64,000 nt of DNA from the NCBI GenBank assembly GCA_020543525.1, contig JAHYIO010000005.1, positions 1,771,001-1,835,000 of the forward strand, read 5' to 3'. The notes below the pieces were generated by a model, which was not told the origin of the DNA, did not search any database, and worked only from the letters and a program-made list of their open reading frames with translations. The position numbers and the translations under genes are program-made. Below are positions 12,370-23,726 of this stretch, in pieces (within the stretch, counting starts at the first letter, position 1; each line of letters starts with the position of its first letter). Origin of the DNA: Coriolopsis trogii. Taxonomy: Eukaryota; Basidiomycota; Agaricomycetes; Polyporales; Polyporaceae.

Positions 12370-13657
12370 CACGGCGGTGTCTGTGCGACGGGCTGGATGG
12401 TATCTGTCGAAGGCAATCGTCTAGGAGGGAGCGTTCTGCTTAGCTTGCCGAGGTCTAAGGGCGTTGCCCCGTCCTCTTTATAGAGAGATGACGTTCCTCT
12501 GTGCCCCAGGTGAAATGCGTGCTGACTGGATGTGGAATCCCGGGCGGCATTGTCCGAGGCACCACGAATAGGATCCTCAAGTGAGTCTGTTAGGAAGCCG
12601 AAGTTAGGACCACGATGTCGGGAAGCGGTACAGTCCCCGCCGCAGAGCCAGCGGATCCAAAAAAAAAGCGAGCTACAGCAACACTTGGGGCAAAGCTATG
12701 CGTTTATGGGAGCCTCCTATTAATCTGAGAAAGCTCGAAGATGCTTCTGCTGTTGCCGGCTTCACTTCGTGAGGGGCATCCCACCGGAATCCGGCAGGAA
12801 GTGATCCATCTGCGTTTGAGATCTTCTGTGGCTACCGGTATCTGAGCGTATGAGAACGGCATTGAGTAGCGTTGCCCCGCATGCAAATTGCACCCGGAGG
12901 GAATATGGGATGACCTTACAGGATTTTCACTAAAGAGGCACCTCTCTTTTCCTCGATATTGCCGGTCTTCGACAGTGACACGTGGCACCTGGGGACGCGT
13001 CGAGGGCAGTACGGACTTGCTGGGAGCCTTTACGGGATCAGCTCACATATCAGAGTCAACAGAGTGTCGCCGCTATGAGAACAGTGGTCAGAGTTGTGGT
13101 TTGAGCGCATCTCGCAGGTTGAGGATAAATCAGATCAAATTGGGCGTCATACCACGTAGTAGGCGCTTGACACCTTCCCTTCTCACCGCCATTTGCAAGA
13201 TGGACCCGGCCACCTTACACCTCGTGACAGGATCTCATACCAAGTGAGGGTAAGAAATGACACCTCTTACGTTGCGCTGCACAGTCCAAGGCGGTGTAGT
13301 AGCAGATTGGCATCCCGGGATACAGGCTCCCCATGAGATGAGACGGTGGGCAAGGATTTTCTTGACAGGGAGATTGCTCAGGATCAGATAGAAAGCAAGG
13401 CCGATGGTCAATTTAGAATCATGCGGTGCTTCTAGAGCTGTGGCACAGACGTCCAATTGCAGAACACTATCCGATATGCCGAAAAGCCCATATAGGATCC
13501 CTTCGCAGGTTCGGCCAGCAGTAATCCGTTCAAGCTGCGTTCCCAGGTTTCATTGATCATGAAATCCCCCAAGCCTCCAATACGATGTAAGAGTCAGTAT
13601 CACAGAGCTTTTTGATTGCTGCCGCCGTTGTTACTGGTGCGGTAAGTCACGACTTCT
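12370..13657. other. Intergenic region, 1.3 kb
   Basis: No gene recognised. A short A-rich run occurs at about 12660. The first part is the promoter side of the methyltransferase-like gene. The rest may include decayed 5' flank of the P450 pseudogene. Confidence 0.45.
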
Positions 13658-15845
13658 GTGATACAGATTGCAGCACATTCAGTATTCATTTGGGAATCGC
13701 TACAGTCGACGTGGGTCTTCTTACATAGATTCACGGTTCGCGGGGACCACGCTGCTACCTTCTTCGTAGCTGCGTGCCTTGCGCTCTACTTTTTTTTTGG
13801 CTGCGCACGACAAGCTCTAGGTCGGCCTTCGCTGAAACCTTTCTCATTGGGGTGACCTATGCCTCTTCACTCCTGCTTTGTACGGCCGGATACCGAGTCT
13901 CGCCTTATCACCTCCTCGCTTCCATTCCTGGTCCCTTGATTGGCAAGCTCAGTATTCTCTGGCTCTGATATGTTCCTTACACGGGAAAACGGTACCTGAT
14001 TCTCGATCGTTTACACGCCCGGTATGGTCCGTTCCTCCGTATAGGTGTGTACTCTCAGGAACCCGAGATTGGAATCCAGTAATACTCACGATTCATGCAG
14101 GACCTAAACACTCTGTCCGTGAACTCTCCCTCAGCCGTCGGCAGTTATCTCCGTGCCGACAAAAGCGAGACATATCGATTTACATGCCACGACAAGACTC
14201 GGAACGTACTGTTTTTCAAACAGGATAGCCGAGATGCCCACCGGACCCGGAGAAGGGGCTGGAAAAGCTTCTTCACTCCGGCCAGCTACGCTCTTCTTTG
14301 CCAGGTGGAATAACACTCTCTCTGAAAGGTGCACGTGGATGCAGTTTTCCTGAAGCAATGCCGAGGATTGGGCAGAGTACTTGGGGGACTTCGATTCCTC
14401 GAGAGGCGCCAGGCGGCCGATGAAGATGGAGATGTGGATATCGAGGAAGCACTATTCCACTGGTCATTCGACCTCATGGTATGTGGTCCGACCGCACGCG
14501 CATTAGACACGGATCTTACTGATGCCGTGGAGGGCGAGTTGGTCTTCGGAGGGTGCAGCAATCTTGTACGTGTCTTGCGCTCCTTGGGACTATGACGTGA
14601 TATTGACTCAGCCCGTAGAGGTTTTTGGTCAATGGAGATCCTCATTGTACCATACGGAGCACGGAGAGAGCTACATCCCTCCTCGATAGGTAAGCTGAGC
14701 TTTCGATCCGCGCACATGTCGTCTCACTAGCACCAAAGCTTCGGACTCTGTACATGGCTGTTGGACATACCTTGGCATATTCCCTTCACGCGCGATATAC
14801 ATGCTCTACTTGAGCTTGCTGCATAATGATGCGAACAAGGATCAGCGCAGATTCCATTGAAGCCACCGCAATGCCACCTCGTGAGTGTATGTTGACTGTG
14901 GATCCGCTTGCCGGTAATCATCTCACCCTTCCAATGCAGCTAAACGGAGGTGCATCGGCTGAGGACCTCGAGCTTGAAGCCGTGGTTGCCATAGTCGGAG
15001 GTATGTCCCTTCCCCATCAACGTATGGGCAGGATTCTCAAGCTCAGTCTGTCACAGGGTCTGACACACTTCCATTACCCTCACGCATGCCTTGTACCATC
15101 TGCTCGCCAACGCGCATTGTTACGATCGGTTACGAGAGGAATTGGACTACGCATTCCCAGATCCTGTCGGTCCCCCTCCAATGAATGTGCTCACCGGCCT
15201 TCCCTTCCTCAATGGCGTCATCAACGAGGCACTGCGTCTTGGCTCGCCGTACTACCTCCCTCGCGAAGTTCCAGCAGGCGGCACCGTGCTCGACGGGCGC
15301 TACATACTGGAGGGACCGGACTTTGCGCTTGCGGCGTATTCCCAGCAAATGAGCCCTGACAACTTCTTCCCCGCTCCCATGGTAGGTAGTTTGATCTTGG
15401 TCACCAGACGCGACCGGGCTAAAGAAGCGTTGATACAGAGCTTCTACCCCGAGCGCTGGATACCATGCGGTCTAGGTGCGGATACGAAGACGAACAAGGC
15501 TGCGCTCTCGTCGGTTTCCTTTGGTGCGTGTTCACGTGTTCGGCATTTCTTCTCTCGGAACTTCGTCGCTAGTACGCTTGCTTGACAGGAGAACACTCCT
15601 GCGTTGGTAAGCCTCTGGCTTACCAACAGATGAGGCATGCGCTCGCACGTATTGCTCTCACTTGTGACCTATCCTTCTCGGACGATTTCGACGTGGAGGG
15701 CTACCCGAACGTACGGCTTATTGAACGTGCGGACGACGTTCATGGAGAAACCGCTGCGGCTGAAGTTTTCGCGACGTTGTGGCGTGGAGACCTTCCACCC
15801 ATGATTCTGCAGTCAACGAACCGAGTAGTTTGCGGGCCGCACTGA
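13658..15845 (+). pseudogene. Disrupted cytochrome P450
   Basis: P450 blocks occur in order on the plus strand: a membrane anchor, YRVSPYHLLASIPGPLIGKL, TGKRYLILDRLHARYGPFLR, RRRGWKSFFTPAS, FDLM|GELVFGG, the I-helix GSDT, VINEALRLGS (ExxR region), FYPERW, and the heme loop, which becomes FGEHSCVGKPLA after splicing at about 15524/15590. Two lesions are visible. A TGA at 13966-13968 lies between ...LSILWL and YVPYTGK with no plausible intron around it. In the I-helix exon (about 15058-15095), the GSDT frame and the following ALYHLLANAHCYDRL frame differ by one base: 20 nt sit where 21 are expected. A T9 run at about 13789 may be a third shift. The heme loop itself is intact, so decay looks recent. 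Confidence 0.7.
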
Positions 15846-17557
15846 CATCGACGAGTGGGTTGTAATATCTTGGATTGAGAGACATCCATCAAGTTACATA
15901 CTTGCCAAATCGGGTCACCGAACAGCCACACATTGCCGCCGCTTGGCAACGCTACCCGCTCGTCAACGTCCTCAGTACTTTGGCCGATCTTAGAGGATTG
16001 GCTTGAACACACATACAAGACGCACACTTCCCACAGACTACGTATACAGATACTACGGGGATCTCTAGACTTTTTCTAGTAATAGAACTTTCGACTCTGA
16101 GACAGCCCTCAGTTCGAGGTTCGGTACTAGTACGAAGATACCCTCCTATTTCCAACCTGGTGCGTGCTTTCTATCAGTTCTCCCAGTGTAGCGGTGATTG
16201 ATATTGTTCAATTAAACATGGCTGCGTTGACTCTCGATGCCTCCGAGATACTTCCCCATCGGGCCAGTCGCGATGACTGTCCTTCCACGGATGTGGGATG
16301 ACATACGGTAGATTATTGGCCCGCTTCTCTTATACAGTATCACGACTATGCGGGGACAAGGTCCATCTCTGGGTTATCGGAGGAATACAGGGCCATATAG
16401 GCCCTAGCCAGACCAGGCAAGGTGTCCTCGTCCATCGCGAAGATTATTCCTGAGACCGATTCCCCCAAGTTATTGGAGACAACCGTGTGCAGTTAGGCGG
16501 GCCTGGCTATCCAGACTGACAGTGGTGAACGCCGGCTTCCCGTATCAAGGCGGACTCTCAGAGCAAGTACGTGTGCACTTGTGCCTGGATCTCGTTCTGC
16601 ATTCTTCTGAAACGCGAATCTCATCGGCCTGGGACCTGTGCCTCGTCAACGAGAATGCGTGCATCGTTCCTCCATTGTGTGCCTGAGGGACGAGACGGCC
16701 ATCGGCGCGCCCACGCTGCTACTGAACGACTCATCGGCACCAATGTCGCTACCGTTCGAGAAGTCGAAGACTCACGGCCACAAGTGTCCAGACAGTCCAG
16801 CGACTTTTCTCCCCGACAGGTTCGAGTCCTCCTCGGCATGCACATACGTATCACCGACGCCGGAGAGCCCGAGAGTGCAGCTATTCTGCGACCTGGTTCT
16901 TCCCGACTACCTCTTTCTTGGATGACATCTGCCGACCTCAGAGCCGACATCCGAAGACGCCTGTCTACAACCAGCTACCTGGTCCTTCTCATCATCTCCC
17001 ATGGGACTTCGGCGTATCCGTGAAAGTACAATCCGACGATCCTCACTCTGTACGAAGATCCCACCCCCTCTGCCGTTCACCGCCGATGGGCTATCTCTTG
17101 GTACGGGCACAATGGCTGTCCGGCTGTCTCATGAAGAAATGTCCAGCGAGTCCCGTCCTGCCTCGACCCTAGGCCTCCATCTGCCCCTGCGTTTCACAGT
17201 CTTAAGTGCTACTTCCAATCATGGACGACGGTGAGCTCTCTGTTTTGCGTCGTGTATCTCTCACAAGGCTCGTACCGGCACACCCTAATCAAGTTTCGAA
17301 ACGTACCACGTCAACTGCATACTACCGGGCATCTCGGCCGATAGAGGTGGGAGTTCCAGAGGCAACCGCGAACCAAAGTGATGTATGAGGTCTTTTGGTA
17401 CGTCTGTTCTCGATACTTCATGCGTCACTCATGTTCGTGTCTGAGGATCGAGAAGATGTATGCATGTTACCCCGAAACAAGCGACGAACAATGTCCTCAA
17501 AGTCTCTATTAATAGTTGTAAGTGGTACTGTAGTGAAGTAGAAGGCCGCTTCGTCTC
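15846..17557. other. Intergenic region, 1.7 kb
   Basis: No gene recognised. Open frames at 16571-17023 (plus) and 16621-16950 (minus) overlap and lack motifs. A GGTTCGAGTCC string near 16820 resembles a tRNA B box but cannot be folded into a tRNA. Confidence 0.45.
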
Positions 17558-19633
17558 TCAGCGCCCGAGGCCATCAGGATAATCGGTGTTGTAAGTGGGG
17601 CAAAGATCGTCCCACGCAGCTGCGACATGGCATCATCCGGGAGTTAGCACAAATATAATGCCCGCAGCCACACAAGACTCACAGGAGGGCGTGTTGGCCG
17701 AAGCAGCATCAGGAGTGTCCTCGCTGAACACGATGGCAAAGCCGGCGTCGAGGTGGAAGTCAATGTGGCAGTGGAGGAACCACGGGCCGGGGTTGTTCGT
17801 CGTGAATCGGATGGTTACGTTGTCTCCGTCGGTGCCGGTGCTGACGGTGTCGCGCTGCGGCGGGTTCACGTAGTTGTACTCGGTGCTGCCCGCGCTGCGC
17901 ACGACGTAGAACGTGTGCTGTATAGGGTCCACAAGTCAGCATCAGGTGTCGCGGCTACAGTGCCGAAGGAAAGATCTAGTGGGGAAAGGGACGTACCCCG
18001 TGGAGGTGGAACGGATGCGGCGCACCAGGCGCTGCTGTCGTGTTCATAGGGAAGGAAATTTCGATGGTGGAGTTGGCGGGGAGTGTGTATACGCTTCCGC
18101 TCGGAAGGAGGTCGGCAGCAGACTGCGCGCCACTCATGATCTGAAGCAGGACAGGGACACTGGGAGGGACGAATGGCTCGCCGTTGATGAAGAACCACGT
18201 GCCGTTCTGCGCAATGAGAGTGTCAGCTTACGGATGCTACGTATGTGGTAGGCTAGCAAGCGACGGCACTGACAAAGTCAAACTCCAGGTTCATCGCTAG
18301 ATCGACACCGCCAACTGTAGGATCTCCGGGCGCGGCGAGGTTCTCCAGCGGGACGAGGTCTGTCTCAACGAGAGGGATGCTGCTGGTGGGGTCTGCGGCG
18401 TCGGGTTCGATCAGGTCCGCGGTGTCGTACCGCAGAATGGCAGAGTTCACGCCGCCATCAGTGGTGACTGTACCGATGTTCGGAACGGCCTGGATCCAGT
18501 AGTTGCCAATATCTTGATCCGCGGTGAGCTTGAGAACAATAGTGAGATACATGTAATCGCATTGAATAAGCCGGTCATACCACGAAGGAGTATCTCTGCC
18601 CGGCAAAAATCTGGATCGAGTCGACAGTGACGGGCTCAACGTTGACCCCATCAACCTCGATGATCGTCATGTTGTGATCTTGGATGGTAAAGTTGAAGTT
18701 CGCGTCGCATGATAGCGAAACCAGGCGAAACCGGTAACGCGAGCCCTGGGTAACGTTGAGTACTGCAAGAGGAGCATCCGCATCGCCGCCCGCGGCACGG
18801 CCCAAACCGTTTATGAGAGTTGAGTCGGCCCCACCACTAGAATTGGTAAGACGTTGAGGTGAGTTGAGTAAGTAAGAGCTAGTGGTCAAACTCACGGGAA
18901 ACGAGCTCCGAGACGCGCAGCAGTGTGGTACCAGTCCGAGAGCGTGATGACGGTCGAATCTGCTCTGAATGTCAGCGCGAGACATAGAAATGATTTTCCA
19001 GCAAACCCACCGTCGTCCACATCGTACAGGGAAGCATGCGGATCGTCGGGATCGTAGACCACCATGGGTCCACGCAGGCCGTCACAATACTGCGTAGACA
19101 AGTGACTGTGGTACCAGTATGTGCCGGCTTGGTCCGTAGCCGTGAAGTCGTACAAGAACGAATTTCCAGCTGAGATGGGACATTGGTTGACGAATGCCGC
19201 ACCGTCCGCCCAATTCGTGCCTTTCTGGAAGAAGCCATGCCAGTGCTAGGCAAACGTGAAGTTCGCAGGTCAATGGGGATTATAGTGCAGATGATAGGAG
19301 ACGCATGTAGGGCAGCGGGGACTCACGATGGTGGTGGAGGTAAGCATAGAACTGTTGGAGAGGTTGTCGATGACATTGATCTGGAAGTTGTCTCCCTGCA
19401 GAGCCATCAGTATTTCGGCCTTCCAAGGCAGCTAGCTTCCATACCTTGTTTCCAGCGATCAGAGGTCCGGGAAACTGGTCATTCATTACCACGGCGGCAC
19501 GAGTGAAACCATCGGGGGAGATGTCAGCATCGGAGATGGTCAAATCCGTGATAGGTCCTATTGCAGCAGATGCTTGAGAAATGAAGGAGAGTGTGAGGGA
19601 GACGAAGGCTGCAAAACGCTGAAGTTTGCCCAT
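17558..19633 (-). CDS. Laccase (secreted multicopper oxidase)
   Basis: Multi-exon gene from ATG 19633 to TGA 17558-17560, roughly 520 aa. The signal peptide ends ...SQASA before [10 protein letters not shown], the usual mature start of polypore laccases. All four copper blocks are present: [15 protein letters not shown] (L1), [19 protein letters not shown] (L2), HPFHLHG-H (L3) and [16 protein letters not shown] (L4). The residue ten after the L4 Cys is Phe, the axial position usually associated with high-redox laccases. It ends [17 protein letters not shown]. Laccases oxidise phenols with reduction of O2 to water, and act in lignin breakdown and pigment formation. Exon joins such as [13 protein letters not shown] and [14 protein letters not shown] keep the frame, so the gene looks intact. 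It is transcribed toward the P450 pseudogene. Confidence 0.95.
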
Positions 19634-20510
19634 TTGAGCCAAGGAATGAACGACAAGGCCGCCTACGGGGAACAGATAACTGAGAAATGTGAGTGTCGAA
19701 TGTGTTGGGTATCATGTGGCGGCGTTGCACCCTGTATTTATACCTGAACAACGGGACCGCAAACCGGGAGTAGCCCATCCCGATGCAAGCCTCTTGCGAG
19801 GCGTAGCGGCAAAGAAGCGACTGCGCTCCTGTTGGCTAGCTCAATTCGCGCGTTTGCTCGGAGGCGACGAGTTTGTCCAGCTCAAAGGCGCGTATGAGAC
19901 GCGACCCGCCGACTGCGCTCAGGGTACGATGAGCGGAGGTTGCGATGAGCGGGGGAGCTTCACAAACTTCATCTAACTGCGGCGTTCATCTCCCCCTAGC
20001 GTCGCTCGTCTCGTGAGCTTTCATAACGGCATCCAGGTAGCAAAATGTTCTGTATAAGGGTGAACGGATCAGCCTATTGACTGCGCAGCACGAATATCAC
20101 CCAGCAGAAGTAACTCACAAACATAGATAGTTGAGACGTACCGATGCGTTCCAGCCCTGGCTGTGCCAAAGAGCTGGAGACCGATCATTTCGAGGCAGTA
20201 CACACGCAGCTTGAAACCGTCGGTATGTGCGGTTGATATGTGACTGCCCCACAGTAGGATCTTCATACACATATTTGTGAGTTCAGGCCGTCTACGCATT
20301 CGACTCGTGCAAGACGTAGACTGAATTACTTACTTCGTGCATCGTCGCAAAGGACATTGCAGTGGAGCGCTGGCGGGTTGATACGGTGACTACGTAAGCC
20401 ACATCGTGGGAGGATATATCCCGTTTTAGCTCAAGCTGAACGACTGGACACTGCTCCCTGCCTCTTAACCCCCGAGTAGGGCACGGGGATTCTGCAAGTG
20501 CTGATCAGCA
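19634..20510. other. Upstream region of the laccase gene
   Basis: No gene recognised. This should contain the laccase promoter. A minus-strand open frame at 20069-20299 lacks motifs. Confidence 0.45.
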
Positions 20511-20915
20511 CTAGGTAATTTACATGTGTAATTCACCGGTAAATGTCATGTAAATCAGGGATGCCGGATTCAGGTAAGTAAATCTCGGTAAATTTGCCCT
20601 GCGTAGCGCCTGGTCTGGATTGCGCTGGCGGGCGGAACAAGTTCAACAGCTTCAGTGATGAGGGCCGGCGTTATGGGAGGCAACACTGCCCGACGTCATG
20701 CATAGCTACTGTAAGTAGAGTTGGTCTGTCCCAAGCTGCCTGGACAAGCGAGTACAGGCATATGAATACTTACTATTCAGTACTCGCTAGGTGAATTACA
20801 TGTAAATGTCAGATATTTGCCGGTGATTTACCGTAATTTACACCCACGTAAATTACCGTCATTTACCATGTAAATCTCGGACGTCCCGACGCCCACTTGT
20901 AATTTACATGTCAAG
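20511..20915. repeat. Cluster of GTAAAT/ATTTAC direct and inverted short repeats
   Basis: About 400 bp dense in ATTTAC/GTAAAT words. GTAATTTACATG occurs at 20515-20526 and again at 20899-20910 in the same orientation. CTAGGTAATTTACATGT near 20511 and CTAGGTGAATTACATGT near 20787 start similar blocks. An internal inverted pair, GTAATTTAC...GTAAATTAC with a short loop, lies at about 20833-20857. The central part (about 20600-20780) is ordinary sequence. It could be a decayed small non-autonomous transposon or a tandem regulatory or structural repeat. No clear terminal repeats with a target duplication were established. Confidence 0.55.
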
Positions 20916-21931
20916 CAGCGCCCGAGAGCAGATTCACCGTGCACTACCCCCGAGAACTCATTGGGCTCAAGCCTCACGGCCATTTGAATCCACAATCTTT
21001 CCTGCTCTCTTTGTGCTGGGCTGTATGGCTCGAATAAATACGCTCGACCACTAGTACGCAGCCATCGGACTCCTGTGTGAAACGTGACTATTTATGAACG
21101 GCATATTGCTGCCGCGAAACTCTCACTGCGCATCCTTCTCCTCCCAACTACGGGATGCATCTCTTCATTGATGTATGAAGGAGCCTCTCATAGGATTCTC
21201 CAATACGTCTGGCATGTCTGTAGACTGCCATCGTCTTTTGCATCCCAGAACTGAAGGCTTGGACCACAGCACAGAGCAGCCTCTGGTGCTAGTGGAATAG
21301 GATGCTATGTCTGAGAATCATGAGCAGCTTGCTGAGGTTACATCCTCTCCTGCTGGCGGCCCATTGCAATCCACACCGCGGAGGGAGTCCGACTGCATGG
21401 TGGACAGGCGCCGATAATAGCTCACTCTAGTATCCGTGATTCTATTATTCTATTAACCCTTACTATTCTCAAGCTTGAGCTGGGCGAATTGCTTCACTCT
21501 CCTTCAAGAATAAGTATATCCTTTGCCCAGTGGTTGTTCAACTTGCATGCGTGGCTGTGCTATGGCGCGCAGCATTCCCACGATCTCTGCGGCCACCGAA
21601 CGTCGAACGTTGAACGTTGAACACTTATCCTCATTCATGACACTCACTGTGACAACACTCACGACACACCCATGCCACACTTTTGCTGCAGCCCAGACCC
21701 CAAGTTTGTGAGCATGCGGAGATTCGCCTGGTGTACTGCGCGTATCTGTGATGGCATGGAAGTGACGTTATTTGACATCTCGCACAGACCGCCGGAACAG
21801 TCCATGGACTGCCTTCGCCAAACTCTCACAAATTAGAGATTTGCTTGAAGACTGTCTGAATCGTACTCTGTGTACCGTTACAACCGGCAACTTGTAGTCG
21901 CTGCCGCCGCGCTATCTCTTGATACACTGGC
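20916..21931. other. Intergenic region, 1.0 kb
   Basis: No gene recognised. An AT-rich patch with repeated CTATTA words lies at about 21440-21470. The end of this stretch is the promoter side of the G-alpha-like gene. Confidence 0.45.
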
Positions 21932-23552
21932 ATGGGCTTGTTCAAATCCTCCAGCCCGGGCGCACATGTGAAGGTCATACGTGAGAAGCCTCACCGGTCG
22001 GAGAAACCAAAAGCAGATGTGCGTGTTACAGTTAACTTGTACACAGAGTGCATCATTATATCCCCTCCGGCACAAATCTAACTACGACATACAGGTGCTC
22101 CTCCTGGGATTGGACACGCCTGACAGGTCCACTATCTTCCAGCGCATGCGGCTTCACGCGCGAGCACCACATTTCTCTGCGGAAGAGATTGCCGAGTACC
22201 GGGCATGTGTTGTCTCAACCATCTGCAATGGTCTAGTTGCTCTTCTCCGCTCTTCCGAATTCGCGAACAAAGCGATGTCCAACGAGAGCGTCCAGATGGC
22301 TCTGAGGACTCTGGAGCACACTGGGAGGCCAAAGCACGGAGATCCGTTTCCCATGGCCTACCGGGATACTCTCAAGCGGTTGTGGGAAGATCCTTCTACC
22401 AAGATACTGCTCGAGGACAACATTGTGGTGGAAGGATGCCAGTAAGTCAACACGTCCTGTGAGCTCGTGTCCACCATTGTCACAAGGTTGATGCTTCCCC
22501 TTTAGCCTGGATTACTTCGCCCGCCACCTCGATCGTCTATGCGAGTCCGACTACATCCCCACCGAAGATGATATCATCCGTAGTCACGTACGTCCACACG
22601 CGGTGACGGAGACCCTCATCCCTATGCGCCCTGAGCGTAGCTTCCGCTTGATTACGGTGGGTAACCTCGGTGGCGAACGGAGAAAGTGGCTATCGTACTT
22701 TGAAGACGTCACCGTGGTCGTATATGTTGCGAGTCTGGCTGATTACGATCGTTGTATCGGAGGCAACGTATGTTCTTCCCCATCCGTGTCATCGGCCCGG
22801 GCTTGCGATGATGGTACCCACTATTTATCACCAGAACTGTTTGGCCCGCTCAATGGCTGACTGGGACAGCGTTGTTCGCTCCAGGTGGACTATGTACACC
22901 TCCGTAGTAGGTGTCATCTCAGTCGTGACTCGTGCCAAATTCACCGCAATATGATCAGCATACTGATCATGTGAAGCACAGTTAATCGTGTTCAATCATT
23001 ATGATGAGTTCGCCAAGAAAGTTCAGCACACGAACATCAAGGACTTCTTTCCTGTCAGTAAAGGCCTTGAGGCCCCACATGTATTGCTCAATTTCCCGAC
23101 AGGAATATGATGGGCCTTCAGGAGATGCGCATACGGGGCTGCAATACTTCACTTCACGGTTTATGGGACTCGCTCAAAGCATGATAACAAGAACGGTGTC
23201 TGCTCGGTACGTTTTTGCATCACCAGCACTTCGGCGCATACATGGCTTCGACTCACGCTGAACATGCGTGATAGCGTTACGAATGCGATGACTGATACAC
23301 AGCTACCTCGTATGCTCATAGCTGTCATAGAGGGTGCGTATATTTATACTGCTTCCTGCTGTGTCGAGCCAATTGTGGTGAATGTACTCCTATGTTGACT
23401 CCTTCACGCATAGAGTAAGTATCGAGGTTGTCCTCAGCTGTTCCCCAAGTCACCCGCATGCTAATCATATTTACAGCGCGATGCTTATGAGGAAGATAGA
23501 GAATTCGGGGATCCTGAATCTTCTGACATGTTGTTTGTGTACCTGTCTGTGA
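21932..23552 (+). CDS. G-protein alpha-subunit-like protein with degenerate GTP-binding motifs
   Basis: Eight exons (21932-22018, 22095-22441, 22506-22767, 22835-22903, 22982-23053, 23103-23206, 23275-23337, 23477-23552) join in frame to 359 aa, the normal G-alpha length. It starts MGLF, so Gly2 could be myristoylated. Alignable blocks are LLLGLDTPDRSTIFQRMRL (P-loop position), DYIPTEDDIIRSHVR (switch I), GGERRKWLSYFEDVTVVVYV (switch II), LIVFNHYDEFAKKV (NKxD position), KDFFP, and a C terminus containing MRKIENSGIL. Critical residues are changed. The P-loop GESGKS is DTPDRS, the switch I catalytic Arg is His, DVGGQ reads TVGNL, and NKxD reads NHYD. The overall fold is probably kept, but GTP binding and hydrolysis are probably lost. 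The C terminus is extended by a Cys-rich tail. Confidence 0.85.
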
Positions 23553-23726
23553 AATGTTTCTGAGTGCCATGACTCGTCTTGATGATAGTGTTCGACGGAT
23601 CACCCTACCGATGGTGCTCAGACTTATATACGTTTGCCAATATCTTCATTGTCACCATGCATACGCGAGAGACATCAGGCTGTACACTGGGTATGTGATC
23701 TATGCGCTGGAACGTGCTGGCTGGTA

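Noticed and set aside
14095..14130. A further frameshift in the P450 pseudogene after RYGPFLRIG
   Set aside because: If the donor is taken as GTGTAC after ATAGGT, the next exon (DLNTLSVNSPSAV) joins in phase, so this site need not be a lesion.
16810..16840. GGTTCGAGTCC, a tRNA B-box-like string
   Set aside because: The flanking bases give only three T-stem pairs and no acceptor stem or anticodon arm could be found.
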